Source: Edaphochlamys debaryana
Lineage: Eukaryota; Chlorophyta; Chlorophyceae; Chlamydomonadales
Length of the DNA stretch: 64,000 bases
Direction of reading: 5' to 3'
NCBI GenBank assembly: GCA_016858145.1
Contig: JAEHOE010000007.1
Location: forward strand, 186,001 to 250,000
Under the pieces are notes generated by a model. The model saw only the letters and a list, made by a program, of their open reading frames with translations. It did no database searches and was not told the DNA's origin. Below, piece after piece: positions 35,601 to 45,199 of this stretch (position 1 is the stretch's first letter; every line of letters begins with the position of its first letter). A program made the translations under genes and the position numbers.

Positions 35601-38600
35601 GCAGGGCATGGCGCCGCTGGAGAAGGACCTGCAGGTAGGGGCGGGCGGGAGGGCATGGGGTGGGGGTAGCTGGAGCCCTTACCGGTAGGCGGGTCCTTCC
35701 AAAGCCCAGGACCTGCGCGACCGTCCTTATTGCTCCGTTCTCTACCCTGTGGATCTTAGCTTGCCCCCCCCCCTTCCGCTGCCCTCCCTCCGTTCCTCGC
35801 CCCGAATCCTACAGGACTTTGTGCAGCTGGCCAAGTGGGACGACCGCGGCTACTACGCCCTGCGCGCCTCCACCGAGAAGGCCCAGCGCTACCTGCACCG
35901 CCTGTCTCGGAGGGCCGAGGACGTGCTCAAGGAGCCCGCCGCCACGGCCCTTGCCAAGGCCGTCAAGGGCATGGGCGTGCCGGAGCTGGCGGCGGCGGCG
36001 GCGGCGGCGGCCAAGGCCGACGGCGCCGAGCTGGCGGAGGCGGAGGCAGCGGCGGCGGTGGCAGGGACGGTGGCGGCGGTGGCGGAGGCGGGGAAGAAGG
36101 GCGACGGTAAGGAGAAGGGCAAGGACAAGGCGGCGGAGAAGGCGAAGCCGGTGGTGAAGGCTCGGCCTAAGAAGCTGACGCCGCAGCAGGCGGCGGAGGC
36201 GGCCGAGGCGGCGGAGCTGGCCGGCGTAACAGGCGCCGAGGCTGACGGCGCCGCCGAGGCCGACGCCGCCGACCCGGCGGCGCGCTGGTCGGCCTTCGCC
36301 GCCGCCGTCCAGAGCGGCCTGGCGGCGGACACGCCCCTGCAGGCCGCCCTGACGGCGGCTGCCGCCGCCGCCGCCCCTGCCGGCGCCTCCGCTGCCGGTT
36401 CCGCGTACCTGCCCCGCCTGCCCCAGCTCGCATCCCGCCTGGGCCGCATCGTCGCCGACTCCCTGCGCCCCCCGCCGCCAGCCACCGCCGACGCTGACGG
36501 CGACGCCGACGCCGACGCCATGACGCCGGACGCCCTGGCGGCGGCCGCCATCGTGCGGTCCCACGAGCTGCGCTCCGACATCGCCAAGGGCGCGCGCATG
36601 CGCAAGCGCCAGGCCCTCTCGGACCTGTATGAGGCCCTGGAGGGCCAGGGCCTGTCCCGCCGCCAGACCGCCGTCCCGCCACACGACCGAGACGTCGCGT
36701 CCTGGTTCAAGCACCCCGAGCCCGCGCCCGCGCCGCTGTGGCAGCTGCCGGCGGCGGCAGGTGCAGCGGCGCCGCCGCTGGCGCCGGCGGACGCCGCCGC
36801 TGCGGCGGCAGCGTGGGGCCGCGCCGACGACTACTACTACCGCTCCATGGCTCGGCTGCAGAAGCTGTGGGCGGCGGCGGTGCAGCCGCACCGGGACCTG
36901 TCTGGCGCCGAGGCCAGCGCCGCGCGGCGGCTGTGCGAGCACGCGCTCTTCGTGGCGCGGCGGCAGCGGGCCGCCCTCGGCGGCGCCGCCGACGCCTTCG
37001 CGTCCCTGTCCAAGCTCACGGCGTGGCTGCAGGAGGAGGCCGCCAGCGCCGCCGCCGCCGGGCCCGCGTCGGCGGCGCCTGGCGGCGCTGCCAGCGCTGG
37101 CGGCGGCAGCGGCAGCCAGGCCGAGGCCCTGGCGGCGGTGCAGCAGCAGAAGGCCCAGCTGGATTCGCTGGCGCTGCTGTCGACCGAGACGGTTCAGCTT
37201 CTCGACGCCTGCGTCACGACCGCCGCGCTTCCCTCGGCGACGGCGCAGCTGGCGACGGCTGTTGCGGCGGCGCGCGTCGCTGCCAGCGGGCTGGCCGGCT
37301 GCAAGCGCCGCCTCGACGCCGCGCTGCAGGCCTGCAGCGTCACCGTGGCGGCGCCGCCAGCTGACGGCGGCGGCGCCGGCTCCCAGCTGATCTGGGTCAC
37401 CCGCGGCTGCCTCGACGTCGCGCTGGACAACTGCCGTACGCTCGTCAAGGTCGAGTCCGACCTGGCGGCGGCGGTTGAGGCGGCGGCGGCTCTGTCGGGC
37501 TCTGCCGCCACCGCTGGTGCGCCCGGCCTCACGTGGATCCCCGCTCTGGACGAGCTGCGGCGGGGCATCTCGGCCGCCTCGACGGAGGCGGCAGCCTGGC
37601 TGGCGGCGCGGCAGGCGCATGCTGACGGGGCGGCGGCGGCGGGAGCGGATGCCGCGCCGCCGGCCGACCTGGTCGAGGCGACCGAGGCGCTGGTCCGCTC
37701 CGTGCTGCTCTGGGCGCAGCCCCCGGCGGCGGCGCCGTCGCAGGGCTCCGCTGCCCCCGCTGGCTCCGCCGCCGCTGCCGCCGCGCCGCTACCCCGCGGC
37801 GCTCTTGTGCCGGCGACGACGGAGCTCGAGGCCGGCCTGAAGCTGCCCCGGGCTTCCGACCTCAATGCCGCCGCGGCGGCGCTGCTCCGCCGCCTGGCGG
37901 AGGCGCCTGACGGCGCCGCCGGCTCTGCCGCGGCGCGCCGCCAGGCAGCGGCGGCGCTGCTCCGCGGCGCCGTGCCCATGCTGCGTCTGGCGGCTGAGGC
38001 GCTGCGGCTCAAGGCCCTTCAGCTGCTAGCGCTGCACCGCAGTACGGCCAAGCTGTCGTACGTGTGTACGGCGGTGCTGGCCACGCTGATGGAGGAGGGC
38101 TACTGCGTTCCTGAGGAGGGCAAGGAGACGCAAGGTAAGGCGCAGTCCTCCACCCTCCCCCTCCCCTCCCTTCCCCTCCCCTGCCCCCGCCCTTTCCCTC
38201 CCCTGCCCCTGCCCTTTCCTTCCCCTGCCCCTGCCCGTCCCTACCCTGCTCCCCTGCTGCCACCCCCACCTGGCACCCCAATCCCGCCCCCCTTGCCAAC
38301 GCGCCTTGCCCCACCTTCTCACCCCCACTTCCGCCCTCCGCAGCCGGCGACGGCCCCGGCGAGTTCAAGGAGGCCGAGGGCACGGGCCTGGGCGACGGGC
38401 AGGGCGCCAAGGACATCAGCGACCAGCTGGAGAACCAGGACCAGCTGCTGGGCGCTCAGCAGCGGGGGAAGGAGCCCAAGGAGGAGGAGGACAAGCAGGG
38501 CGGCCCCGAGGACCAGGGCAAGGGCATCGAGATGGACGACGACTTTGAGGGCGAGATGCACGACATGCCCATGGACGAGCAGGACAAGAACCGTGACAGC

Positions 38601-41600
38601 GATGACGAGGAGGGGGATGACGAGCGGATCGACCAGCAGATGGGCGACGTGGGGGACAATGAGGAGGTGGGTCAGGGTCTTGGGAGGGAGGGGGGTTTGG
38701 CGGGAGGGGCGGTGGGGCAGGGCGGGGAAGGAGGGGTGGGGGTGAGGGGTGGGAGGAGGCAGAGGCGTATGGAGGGGGAAGGGCTGGAGGGGGCAAGGGC
38801 CGGGGCACTAGGCCGCGAGGCTTGTGAAGCACGCGGTGCAGGGAGAGGCCTGCTGGCGCCTGCTAACATGCGTTGACGCAGCCAGGACCTCGCCGCTCTG
38901 CCCCCTGACCCCACTCCACGCGTTCCCAGGTGGTGGACGAGAAGCTGTGGAACGACGACGATGACGAGGGCAAGGGCGACGAGGAGCAGAAGAAGAAGAA
39001 GGAGGAGAAGTACGAGAAGAACGCGCCCATCCAGGTACAGCTGCGTGCCTGATGCGGGCGGGCTTTGGGGGCCCTGCTGCTGCTCCTGCTCGCACTGCAG
39101 CTACGCCCTGCGTGCCTAATGGCAGCCGACGCTTGGAGCATCTGCCCCGTGCACCTGCCCCGTGCCGTGCTGGGTGCTGCTGCTGCTGCTCCTGCTGGTG
39201 TGCTAATCGTGCTCGGCCTCGTACTCCTGCGCTCGGCCCCCTGACGCTCCCTCCATGCCCCTTTGCCCCCGTGTTTCCCCCCCCCACACACACACACCCC
39301 ACCCCACCCCAGGTGGAGGACAAGACCGACCTCGAGTACGCGGCCGGGCAGGAGGAGGAGGAGGAGCAGGGGGGCAAGGAGGCGCCCAAGAAGGAGCAGA
39401 AGAAGCAGGGCGACCAGGTGGGGAGCGGGGGTGGAGCAGCGGCGCCCGGGTGCTACGCCGCAGGGCGGAAGCCGGATCGACCTAGACCGAATCAGGGTGC
39501 GACGCCCCTGCACCGTGCACCATGCCTACACCCCGCCTGCACCGTGCCTGACGCTGTGCCCGTTGCTCGTTGGTTGTTCCCTTTCTCAGGGCCCCGACCA
39601 GCCCGAGGCCGGTGAGGAGGAGGAGGAGGAGGACGAGGGGCGCACCAATGAGGACACAGACGACAAGTACGAGGACAAGCACCACGCGGCGCCGCAGGTG
39701 CGTGTTCCCGAGCGCAACCCGAGAGTAGTATCGAGGTGCTTTTCGTTGCGTTGCGTGCGTGATGGCTGGGGCGCTGTGCTATGTCTCCTTCCGGTTGTGT
39801 ATGGCCTAGGAAGCTAGGAGGGGGCGGGGCGTGGGGGTTGAAGCCTGCCTCACGTGGGTGGTGAGAGAGTCGCCTGGCGCCATGCTGCTTGCCGACACCC
39901 CGCCACCCTGCCCCAGGCTGCTGAGGAGGAGCTGGAGCTGCCCGACGACCTGAACCTTGACGGCGCGGAGGCGGGCGAGGAGGAGGAGCCGCAGGGCGGG
40001 GCTGAGGAGGACGAGGCGGGCAAGCAGGGCGCCGAGGAGCAGGAGGCGGCCAAGGAGGACGACGGCAAGCAGGGGCCGGACGAGGAGGCCGGCAAGGTGA
40101 GGCGGAGACCCCGAAGCGGCGGCTTGCGCTTGAGTGGCTGATGCCTCCGCACCACCTACCTGGTCTGCCCCTCAGATGCCTGGTTGAGCTTCAGGGTCCT
40201 GACCTTTTTCACTCCCATCCCTCCCTTCCCCATACCTTCCAGGAGGCGGACGGCGAGGACAAGCCGGGCGGTGACGGCGCTGACGGAGACATGGACCTGG
40301 ACGAGCAGGAGGAGGGGCTAGGTGCGTGCGGCGCATGGGGAGGCGTGGAATTGCGAGTCCGCTGCTGCGCTCCTCCGCGCCTCAACCCTCTGCCCTCGGC
40401 CTCCCCTCTCCCTTGATCTCCATCTGCCCTCTGCCCTCTGTCCCCTCCCACGCAGGCGGCATCGGCGAGGCCGAGGCCCCCGAGCCGCAGCCCGGCGACG
40501 ACGCCGCTCCCGAGCCCGAGCCCATGGCGGTGGACCGCCCCGAGGAGGGCCCCGAGGAGGAGGGCGCGGGGGAGCAGCCCCCGGGCGCGGAGGAGCAGCA
40601 GGCGGGGCCCCACGGCGTTGCCTCGGGCGCCCCCACGCAGCAGCCCGAGGCCACGGGCGCCGCCCACGGCGCCCCCGAGGAGGCCCGGCCGCAGCCCAAC
40701 GATGCCGGCGACGCTGCGGGCCAGAAGGCTCCCGATCAGGGCGAGGGAGCCGAGGACGACCCGTCCCGGGCCCCCGACACGGCCCCGGCCGCCAAGCAGA
40801 CCGATGTGGGTCGGGCCTCGGCGGCGGCCGCGGGCGCGCCTGCGCCGCTGACGGGCGGGGACCGGGAGGAGGGCGGCGTGCAGCAGCCGCCGCAGCAGCG
40901 CGGACCCCGCCGCCAGGCCGAGCCCAACCCGCTGCGCAGCCTGGGCGACGCGTTGGAGCGGTGGAGGGCCTCCCTGGCGGTGCAGCACGAGGCGGCGCCG
41001 CCGCAGGGTGGGGCCGGGGCGGGGGGCGGGGGGGTGGGGTTCGGCCGCAGGGGGAGTGAGAAGTGATCAGGAGAGGTACGATGAAAAGGGATCAGGCTGG
41101 AAGTCAGGATGCGTACGTGTTGAGGAGACGCAAGGCGCCGAGCCGGCTGTTGTGTGCCGTTTCGCGTCCCCTCTGGCCCTGTGTTGAAAGCCCTGTGTTG
41201 AAAGCCACCACCACCGCTGATAACCCGTGTGCTTACTGACTGTCTTGCGTCCCCCGCAGCCGACGACGAGGCCGGGGCCGGCAGCGAGGAGGGCGCGGAC
41301 GAGGGCGCGGACGCTCCGCCCCCCGCGGGCGCCGAGTTCCAGTTCCTGGGGGCGGACGAGCAGCGGCGGGAGGGGGACACGCAGGCCCTGGCGCCCGCCA
41401 CGGACGAGCAGGCGGCGCAGCAGGCCGACCAACTGGACGAGCCGGGCATGCAGCAGCAGCGGCGGGACGAGCAGCAGCAGCAGCAGGTGGGCGCTGGGCG
41501 GGCGCTGGAGGCGGATCTTGTTGCCCGGATGCGTGCGGATCTGGCGGAATAGATTCATACGTACCGTCTCACTCTAGGTTTACGTCTGAGGTCTGCCACC

Positions 41601-44194
41601 ACACTGTGCAATGTGTGTGGGACCTATGTGCCTCAAGTCTTGCTCCTCATCCTGCTCATCTCCACCTCCGAAACCACCCCGCGCGCAGGAGGCTGGCGAC
41701 GATGGTGCTGCGGCCATGGAGGAGGATGCACCCGAGGAGGAGGGCGGAGAGGAGGGCGCGGACGAGGGCGCTGGCAAGGCCCGGTCGGCCGTGGCGTCGG
41801 GCCCCGTGCCGCGCACGTGGGGCGGGCGGCAGCGCAAGGGGAAGCTGGGCGGCGAGGGCGCTGACGGGCAGGACGGCGAGGAGGAGGGCAAGGAGGAGGA
41901 GGAGCAGCGGCCAGACCCCGACGACCTCCTGCGCCAGGTGGGGCCCTGCCCTGATCCCGCCCTGCCCCCTTCGCCATCCTCCACTTGAGTCCTGTACACT
42001 TTGTCCCGTCTTCTTGCACCTCACTCCGCCAACCGTCGGGGTCCGCTACGGCCGCTGATCCTGGCTCCTCCTCGCCTGCACGGGGCGCGTCACTAGAGCA
42101 ACTCCTCATTTCTGACCTCATTCCTTTGCCCCTCCCTCTCCCACAGCGCGAGGACACCGACCCCGACGCCGAGCCCAGCCGCGTGGTAGCCCGACTGGCG
42201 GCCGCCTCCCTGGCCGACCCCCCTCCGGGGCCCTCCAACCCCGACGCCGCCGCCTCGGACCTGGCGCCGGCCCTGCCCCGCGGCCTCAGCCCGGAGCAGG
42301 CGGCGGCGCTGCGCCAGCAGCTGGACGAGCGGCTGCGCGGCGCGGCGGCGGCGGCGGCGGATGCTGACGTGGCGTACGGCGGGGAGGTGTGGAGCCGCTG
42401 CGAGGCGCTGGTGTCGGGTCTGGCCGGGGAGCTGACGGAGCAGCTGCGGCTCATCCTAGAGCCCACGCTGGCGTCCAAGCTGGCGGGAGACTACCGCACG
42501 GGTGCGTGTTTGTGTGTACGGCTCCATGGGGCTGCCTGCTGCTGTACCTTGTAGTTGACGGACGGTAGGTGGCACGGGTGCGGCGGTGTTGCTGTGTAGG
42601 CAACACCGGGCGTGGCCCCTACGACTCTGACCCTTACCTCACCTTCCCCTCCCTTTCCTCCCGACAGGCAAGCGCATCAACATGAAGAAGGTGATTGGCT
42701 ACATCGCCTCGCACTTCCGCCGCGACAAGATCTGGCTGCGCCGCTCGCGGCCCGACAAGCGGCGCTACCAGGTGCTGCTGGCCTGCGACGACTCGCGGTC
42801 CATGGCGGAGAACGGCTGCGGGGGCTTCGCGCTGGAGGCGCTGGCGCTCATGTGCAAGGCCATGAGCAGGTGGGGGGCTTGGTAGGGGAAGGCGAAGGGG
42901 CGTCTGGAAGCTGAAGATTCAGGATCAGGGGCATGGGGGCCGCTGTGGTATAAGGAGGTGGGAGAGCGGGCAGGGGCACTGGCGCTCATGTGCAAGGCCA
43001 TGAGCAGGTGGGGGCGGATGGGGGCGGATGGGGATACTACTAGTTTTACTAGCGTCTTGAGGGGGTCGAGAGCGGGGTTCAATGGGTGGGGTTTCCTCAG
43101 CTCTCTTGTGGGGATGGGGATGGAGGTGGGAGAGGGTGGGGAGGGTCCTGGCGTGCTGATGTGCAAGGTCACGAGCGGGCATGCACTTGCGAAGCTTGAT
43201 GCACCGCTAACCCTGACCTCGCTGACCGCTCGGCTTCTCCTGTTCCCACCTTCATCCCCACGCTCCCAGGCTTGAGGTGGGCCAGGTGGGCGTTATCAAG
43301 TTCGGCGGCGGCGAGGGCGTGGTGCCGCTGCACCCCCTGGGCGCGCCCTTCTCCGACAGCGTGGGGCCCTCGCTGGCGGCGCGGCTCACGTTCAAGCAGG
43401 TACGTGTAGTGGCGGGGACCCCTCGGCTTTGCATCGAGGTCTTGCCCGCTCCCCACCTTGTCCTGCTGCTGACCTCCCCTCCCCTGGACTGCCCCGTCCA
43501 CGCTCCGCCCTGGTCACCGGCACCTCTCCCGCATACCCTCCTTCTCACCTTCCCCCACCCTCCCTCCCCTACCCCCCCAGGACAACACCATCGCCGACCG
43601 GCCCATGCTGCAGCTCATGGAGTCGCTGGACCCCATGCTGGACGCAGCGAGGCACAGCAGCGGAGCGGGCGGCATCGGGGCGGGTGAGCTCAGCAGCGCG
43701 CAGGGGTGGGACCTCGGCGACATGACATGAGCGGACAGCAGGGATCGCGGGCAGCACCTTGGCGACACCGCAGCCTTCTCCCTTCTTTCCGCGCACCTGT
43801 CCCTGCAAACCTCTCATCTTTCCTCCTCCCTCCTACCCCCTCCCACCCCCTCCCTCCACCTTCTCCACCACCCCCAGGCACCCAGGACCTGGCCCAGCTG
43901 GTGCTGGTGCTGGCGGACGGCCGCTTCCACGAGAAGGAGTCGCTGCACGCGGCCGTGCGGGCGGCGGCCGCCAAGCGGGGCGTGTGCCTGGCCTTCATCG
44001 CGCTCGACTCGCCCGACCCGCAGCACTCGCTGCTGGACATGGCTTCCGTCAGCTTCCAGGCCGGCAAGCCCGTGTTCACCAAGTACCTGGACACGTTTCC
44101 GTTTCCGTACTACATCCTGCTCAAGGACATTGCCAGCCTGCCGGCCACGCTGGCGGACCTGCTGCGGCAGTGGTTTGAGCTGTCGGCGGTGTGA
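14621..44194 (+). CDS. MDN1: Midasin (MDN1/Rea1), dynein-like AAA+ ribosome-assembly ATPase
   Basis: Midasin is the giant nuclear AAA+ machine that pulls assembly factors (Ytm1/WDR12, Rsa4/NLE) off pre-60S particles through its C-terminal MIDAS domain. I trace 45 in-phase exons totalling 20,067 nt, i.e. 6,688 residues, longer than the roughly 4,900-5,600 usual for yeast, human and Arabidopsis. ATG 14621 (MEAALRGFLERYP) follows a 321-bp gap; the stop TGA is 44192-44194 (after QWFELSAV). Order: N-terminal domain to about residue 350; six AAA modules with Walker A motifs near residues 356, 831, 1297, 1617, 2067 and 2463; a very long Ala-rich linker; an acidic D/E-rich region; and the MIDAS domain near residue 6478 (DDSRSM). 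The excess length is mostly Ala/Gly insertions inside AAA modules and in the linker. Early exons: 14621-14704, 14928-15157, 15365-15548, 15756-15809. The remaining exons are in the domain entries below. Confidence 0.96.
20692..20711 (+). repeat. TTGGGG array in midasin intron 13
   Basis: Short tandem array of GGGGTT units, directly readable, inside the 20569-20783 intron; a lone TTAGGG lies just downstream. It is G-rich on the sense strand. Confidence 0.85.
26973..27016. repeat. Inverted repeat (hairpin) in midasin intron 24
   Basis: Arms GGGCTCTGGGGACCA and TGGTCCCCGGAGCCC are complementary at 14 of 15 positions around a 14-nt loop. It lies in the 26846-27507 intron, just before the direct repeats. 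Confidence 0.8.
27050..27373 (+). repeat. Two diverged direct repeats in midasin intron 24
   Basis: A unit of about 120 bp starting GACCCTGCGAGATGGACT near 27058 recurs about 200 bp later (near 27259, as GGCCCTGCGAGATGGACT). Both include GGCATTTGA, a CAGTGCAGxAATGCAGTGCT block, CTGGGGCTT and CTCAAAGTCTATC-type sequence, and end CAGCGTGCA. The repeats are AT-richer than the surrounding exons and carry no open frame. Confidence 0.8.
28246..38134 (+). other. MDN1: Midasin alanine-rich linker
   Basis: Exons: 27508-29729 (rest), 29827-32293, 32460-32758, 32942-34310, 34619-34789, 34990-35634, 35815-38134. These are the longest exons of the gene. They encode a helical, alanine-dominated linker between the AAA ring and the acidic tail, with scattered conserved-looking blocks such as WYPDLAQPVQQAVLEMA, LDATYRSAFPDHFDAF, YRLCLEHNHLN and SWFKHPEP. 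Long open frames on the other strand here are a consequence of GCC/GCG-rich codons. Confidence 0.85.
38135..38343 (+). repeat. Pyrimidine minisatellite intron of midasin
   Basis: The intron between exons 31 and 32 is almost entirely C/T. It has repeated CCCCTCCCCT and CCCTGCCCCTGCCCTTT-like units and ends in CAG. Effectively the whole intron is an extended polypyrimidine tract. Confidence 0.7.
38344..42501 (+). other. MDN1: Midasin acidic D/E-rich region
   Basis: Exons: 38344-38666, 38930-39034, 39313-39417, 39590-39697, 39917-40096, 40243-40321, 40456-41007, 41260-41486, 41689-41937, 42147-42501. It begins with the family-typical GEFKEAEGTGLGDGQGAKD and DISDQLENQDQLLG blocks. Long Glu/Asp runs follow, then the conserved NPLRSLGDALERWRASL and finally EPTLASKLAGDYRT, which leads into the MIDAS domain. 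In other species this segment is a flexible tether that lets the MIDAS domain dock back on the ring. Confidence 0.9.
42668..44194 (+). other. MDN1: Midasin C-terminal MIDAS (VWA-type) domain
   Basis: Exons: 42668-42869, 43270-43399, 43581-43683, 43878-44194. It opens with KRINMKKVIGYIASHFRRD. YQVLLACDDSRSM carries the metal-ion motif DxSxS (as DDSRS). LEVGQVGVIKFGG and LAQLVLVLADGRFHEKE are the next beta strands. The domain ends FPFPYYILLKDIASLP and DLLRQWFELSAV. This is the part that grips the UBL domains of Ytm1 and Rsa4. Confidence 0.93.
42979..43015 (+). repeat. Copied exon-42 end and splice donor inside the following intron
   Basis: The intron after the MIDAS exon (42870-43269) contains a near-perfect copy of the last ~32 nt of that exon plus its donor (CTGGCGCTCATGTGCAAGG ... 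ATGAGCAG then GTGGGGG). The original ends at 42869. A weaker third copy (TGATGTGCAAGGTCACGAGC) starts near 43157. Confidence 0.85.
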
Positions 44195-44934
44195 GGTGTG
44201 AGGCGCAGGCTGTTAGGGGAGGCGGAAGCGGTGGCGGGATGAAGGGGAGGAGGAGGGGTGGGATAGGGTAGCTGCGAGGGTGGTGGAGACCAGGAGAAAC
44301 AGGAGTGGCGCATGAGCGCTAGCGCGCGAGCAGGGGGCTTGGGTGTGCTTTGCAAGTCAGGCTCTCTGGGGATGGGGATGCGCCCTTCCTCTTGCTATAG
44401 TCATGTGCATTGCTGGGGGAGATAGCGGAGCTACGGTGGGTAAAGCACTGTCGTGGGACCGGGTTACTGCGTGCTGCGTGCACGGTGACTTGGTCATTCC
44501 TTTGCAAGTAAGAGCTAGCGCTGTACGTTTGTGAGCAGGACAATGGAACCCCACGCGGGCGGGGGGCATAGCGTGGCATAGCGGCAGGGGGCTTGTTGCA
44601 ACGGATGTAAGGCTGCTGAAGGGCCGCACGCCGTGACTTTCACGGCGATCCGAAACCCCACTCGGCCCCACCGACGTGCACAATGTACTCCACGGCAAGC
44701 TTTCAGCACTTACTCGGCACCTACCCACCGCCTGGACGCACACACCGCACCAGCGCTCGCATGGCGCGATGCGGGCTTCCGACTCCGTCTCTTCCTTCCT
44801 GCAGAGCCTGAACCATAGAATGCCCTCGAAGCCATAGCCAGTGCCTCTCTGATGCCTCTCTCTTAGCACCGATATCCTGAGAGGGTCAGATAGCGCGTCG
44901 GCCCCGTCGGAGCTGTCATCTCGGCGCCATCGCG
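44195..44934. other. Midasin 3' region and upstream region of the first RAP gene
   Basis: 740 bp between the midasin stop and the ATG of the first RAP-domain gene. It must hold the midasin 3' UTR and the RAP gene promoter. From about 44531 it is part of the block duplicated at 48127. No additional gene is supported; the minus-strand open frame here recurs in the second copy only because the DNA is duplicated. Confidence 0.6.
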
Positions 44935-45199
44935 ATGTTGTCGCAGCTGTTCAGCGGCCTCCGGAGTCCAGCAGCTGCAGCGAGTACACAGCAGTCACCG
45001 AGGGGGCTCGCTCTCCCGACCAGGCTTGGTCCCCAACGTGCCGTCCCGCCTCCCCCGCTGCCGGCGGGTTGCGACCCGTGCTCCTCCAGCCGGGCTGTGG
45101 TGGCCTCCGCCAGCTGGCGAGGGCAGCAGCTCGAGGACGACTACAGCTACACGTCTAAGCGCAAAGGCCGGGGCGAACGCCCAAGCGGAGGTGGCGGCC
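44531..45199 (+). repeat. Near-identical duplicated block, copy 1
   Basis: Matches 48127-48784 at an offset of 3,596 before an 11-nt indel and 3,585 after it. Only a few substitutions are visible by eye over about 660 bp. The block covers the upstream region, 5' UTR and first ~260 coding nt of the RAP-domain gene. Confidence 0.92.
44606..44610 (+). terminator. MDN1: Candidate TGTAA poly(A) signal of midasin
   Basis: TGTAA about 412 nt past the midasin stop, and the only TGTAA I found between the stop and the RAP gene. It overlaps an 11-nt segment absent from the otherwise matching second copy near 48202. Confidence 0.4.

Noticed and set aside
44357..44869. Minus-strand frame (repeated at 48020-48454) that looks conserved between two places
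   Set aside because: The conservation is explained by the duplicated DNA block, and it overlaps the upstream region of the RAP genes. No domain is visible.
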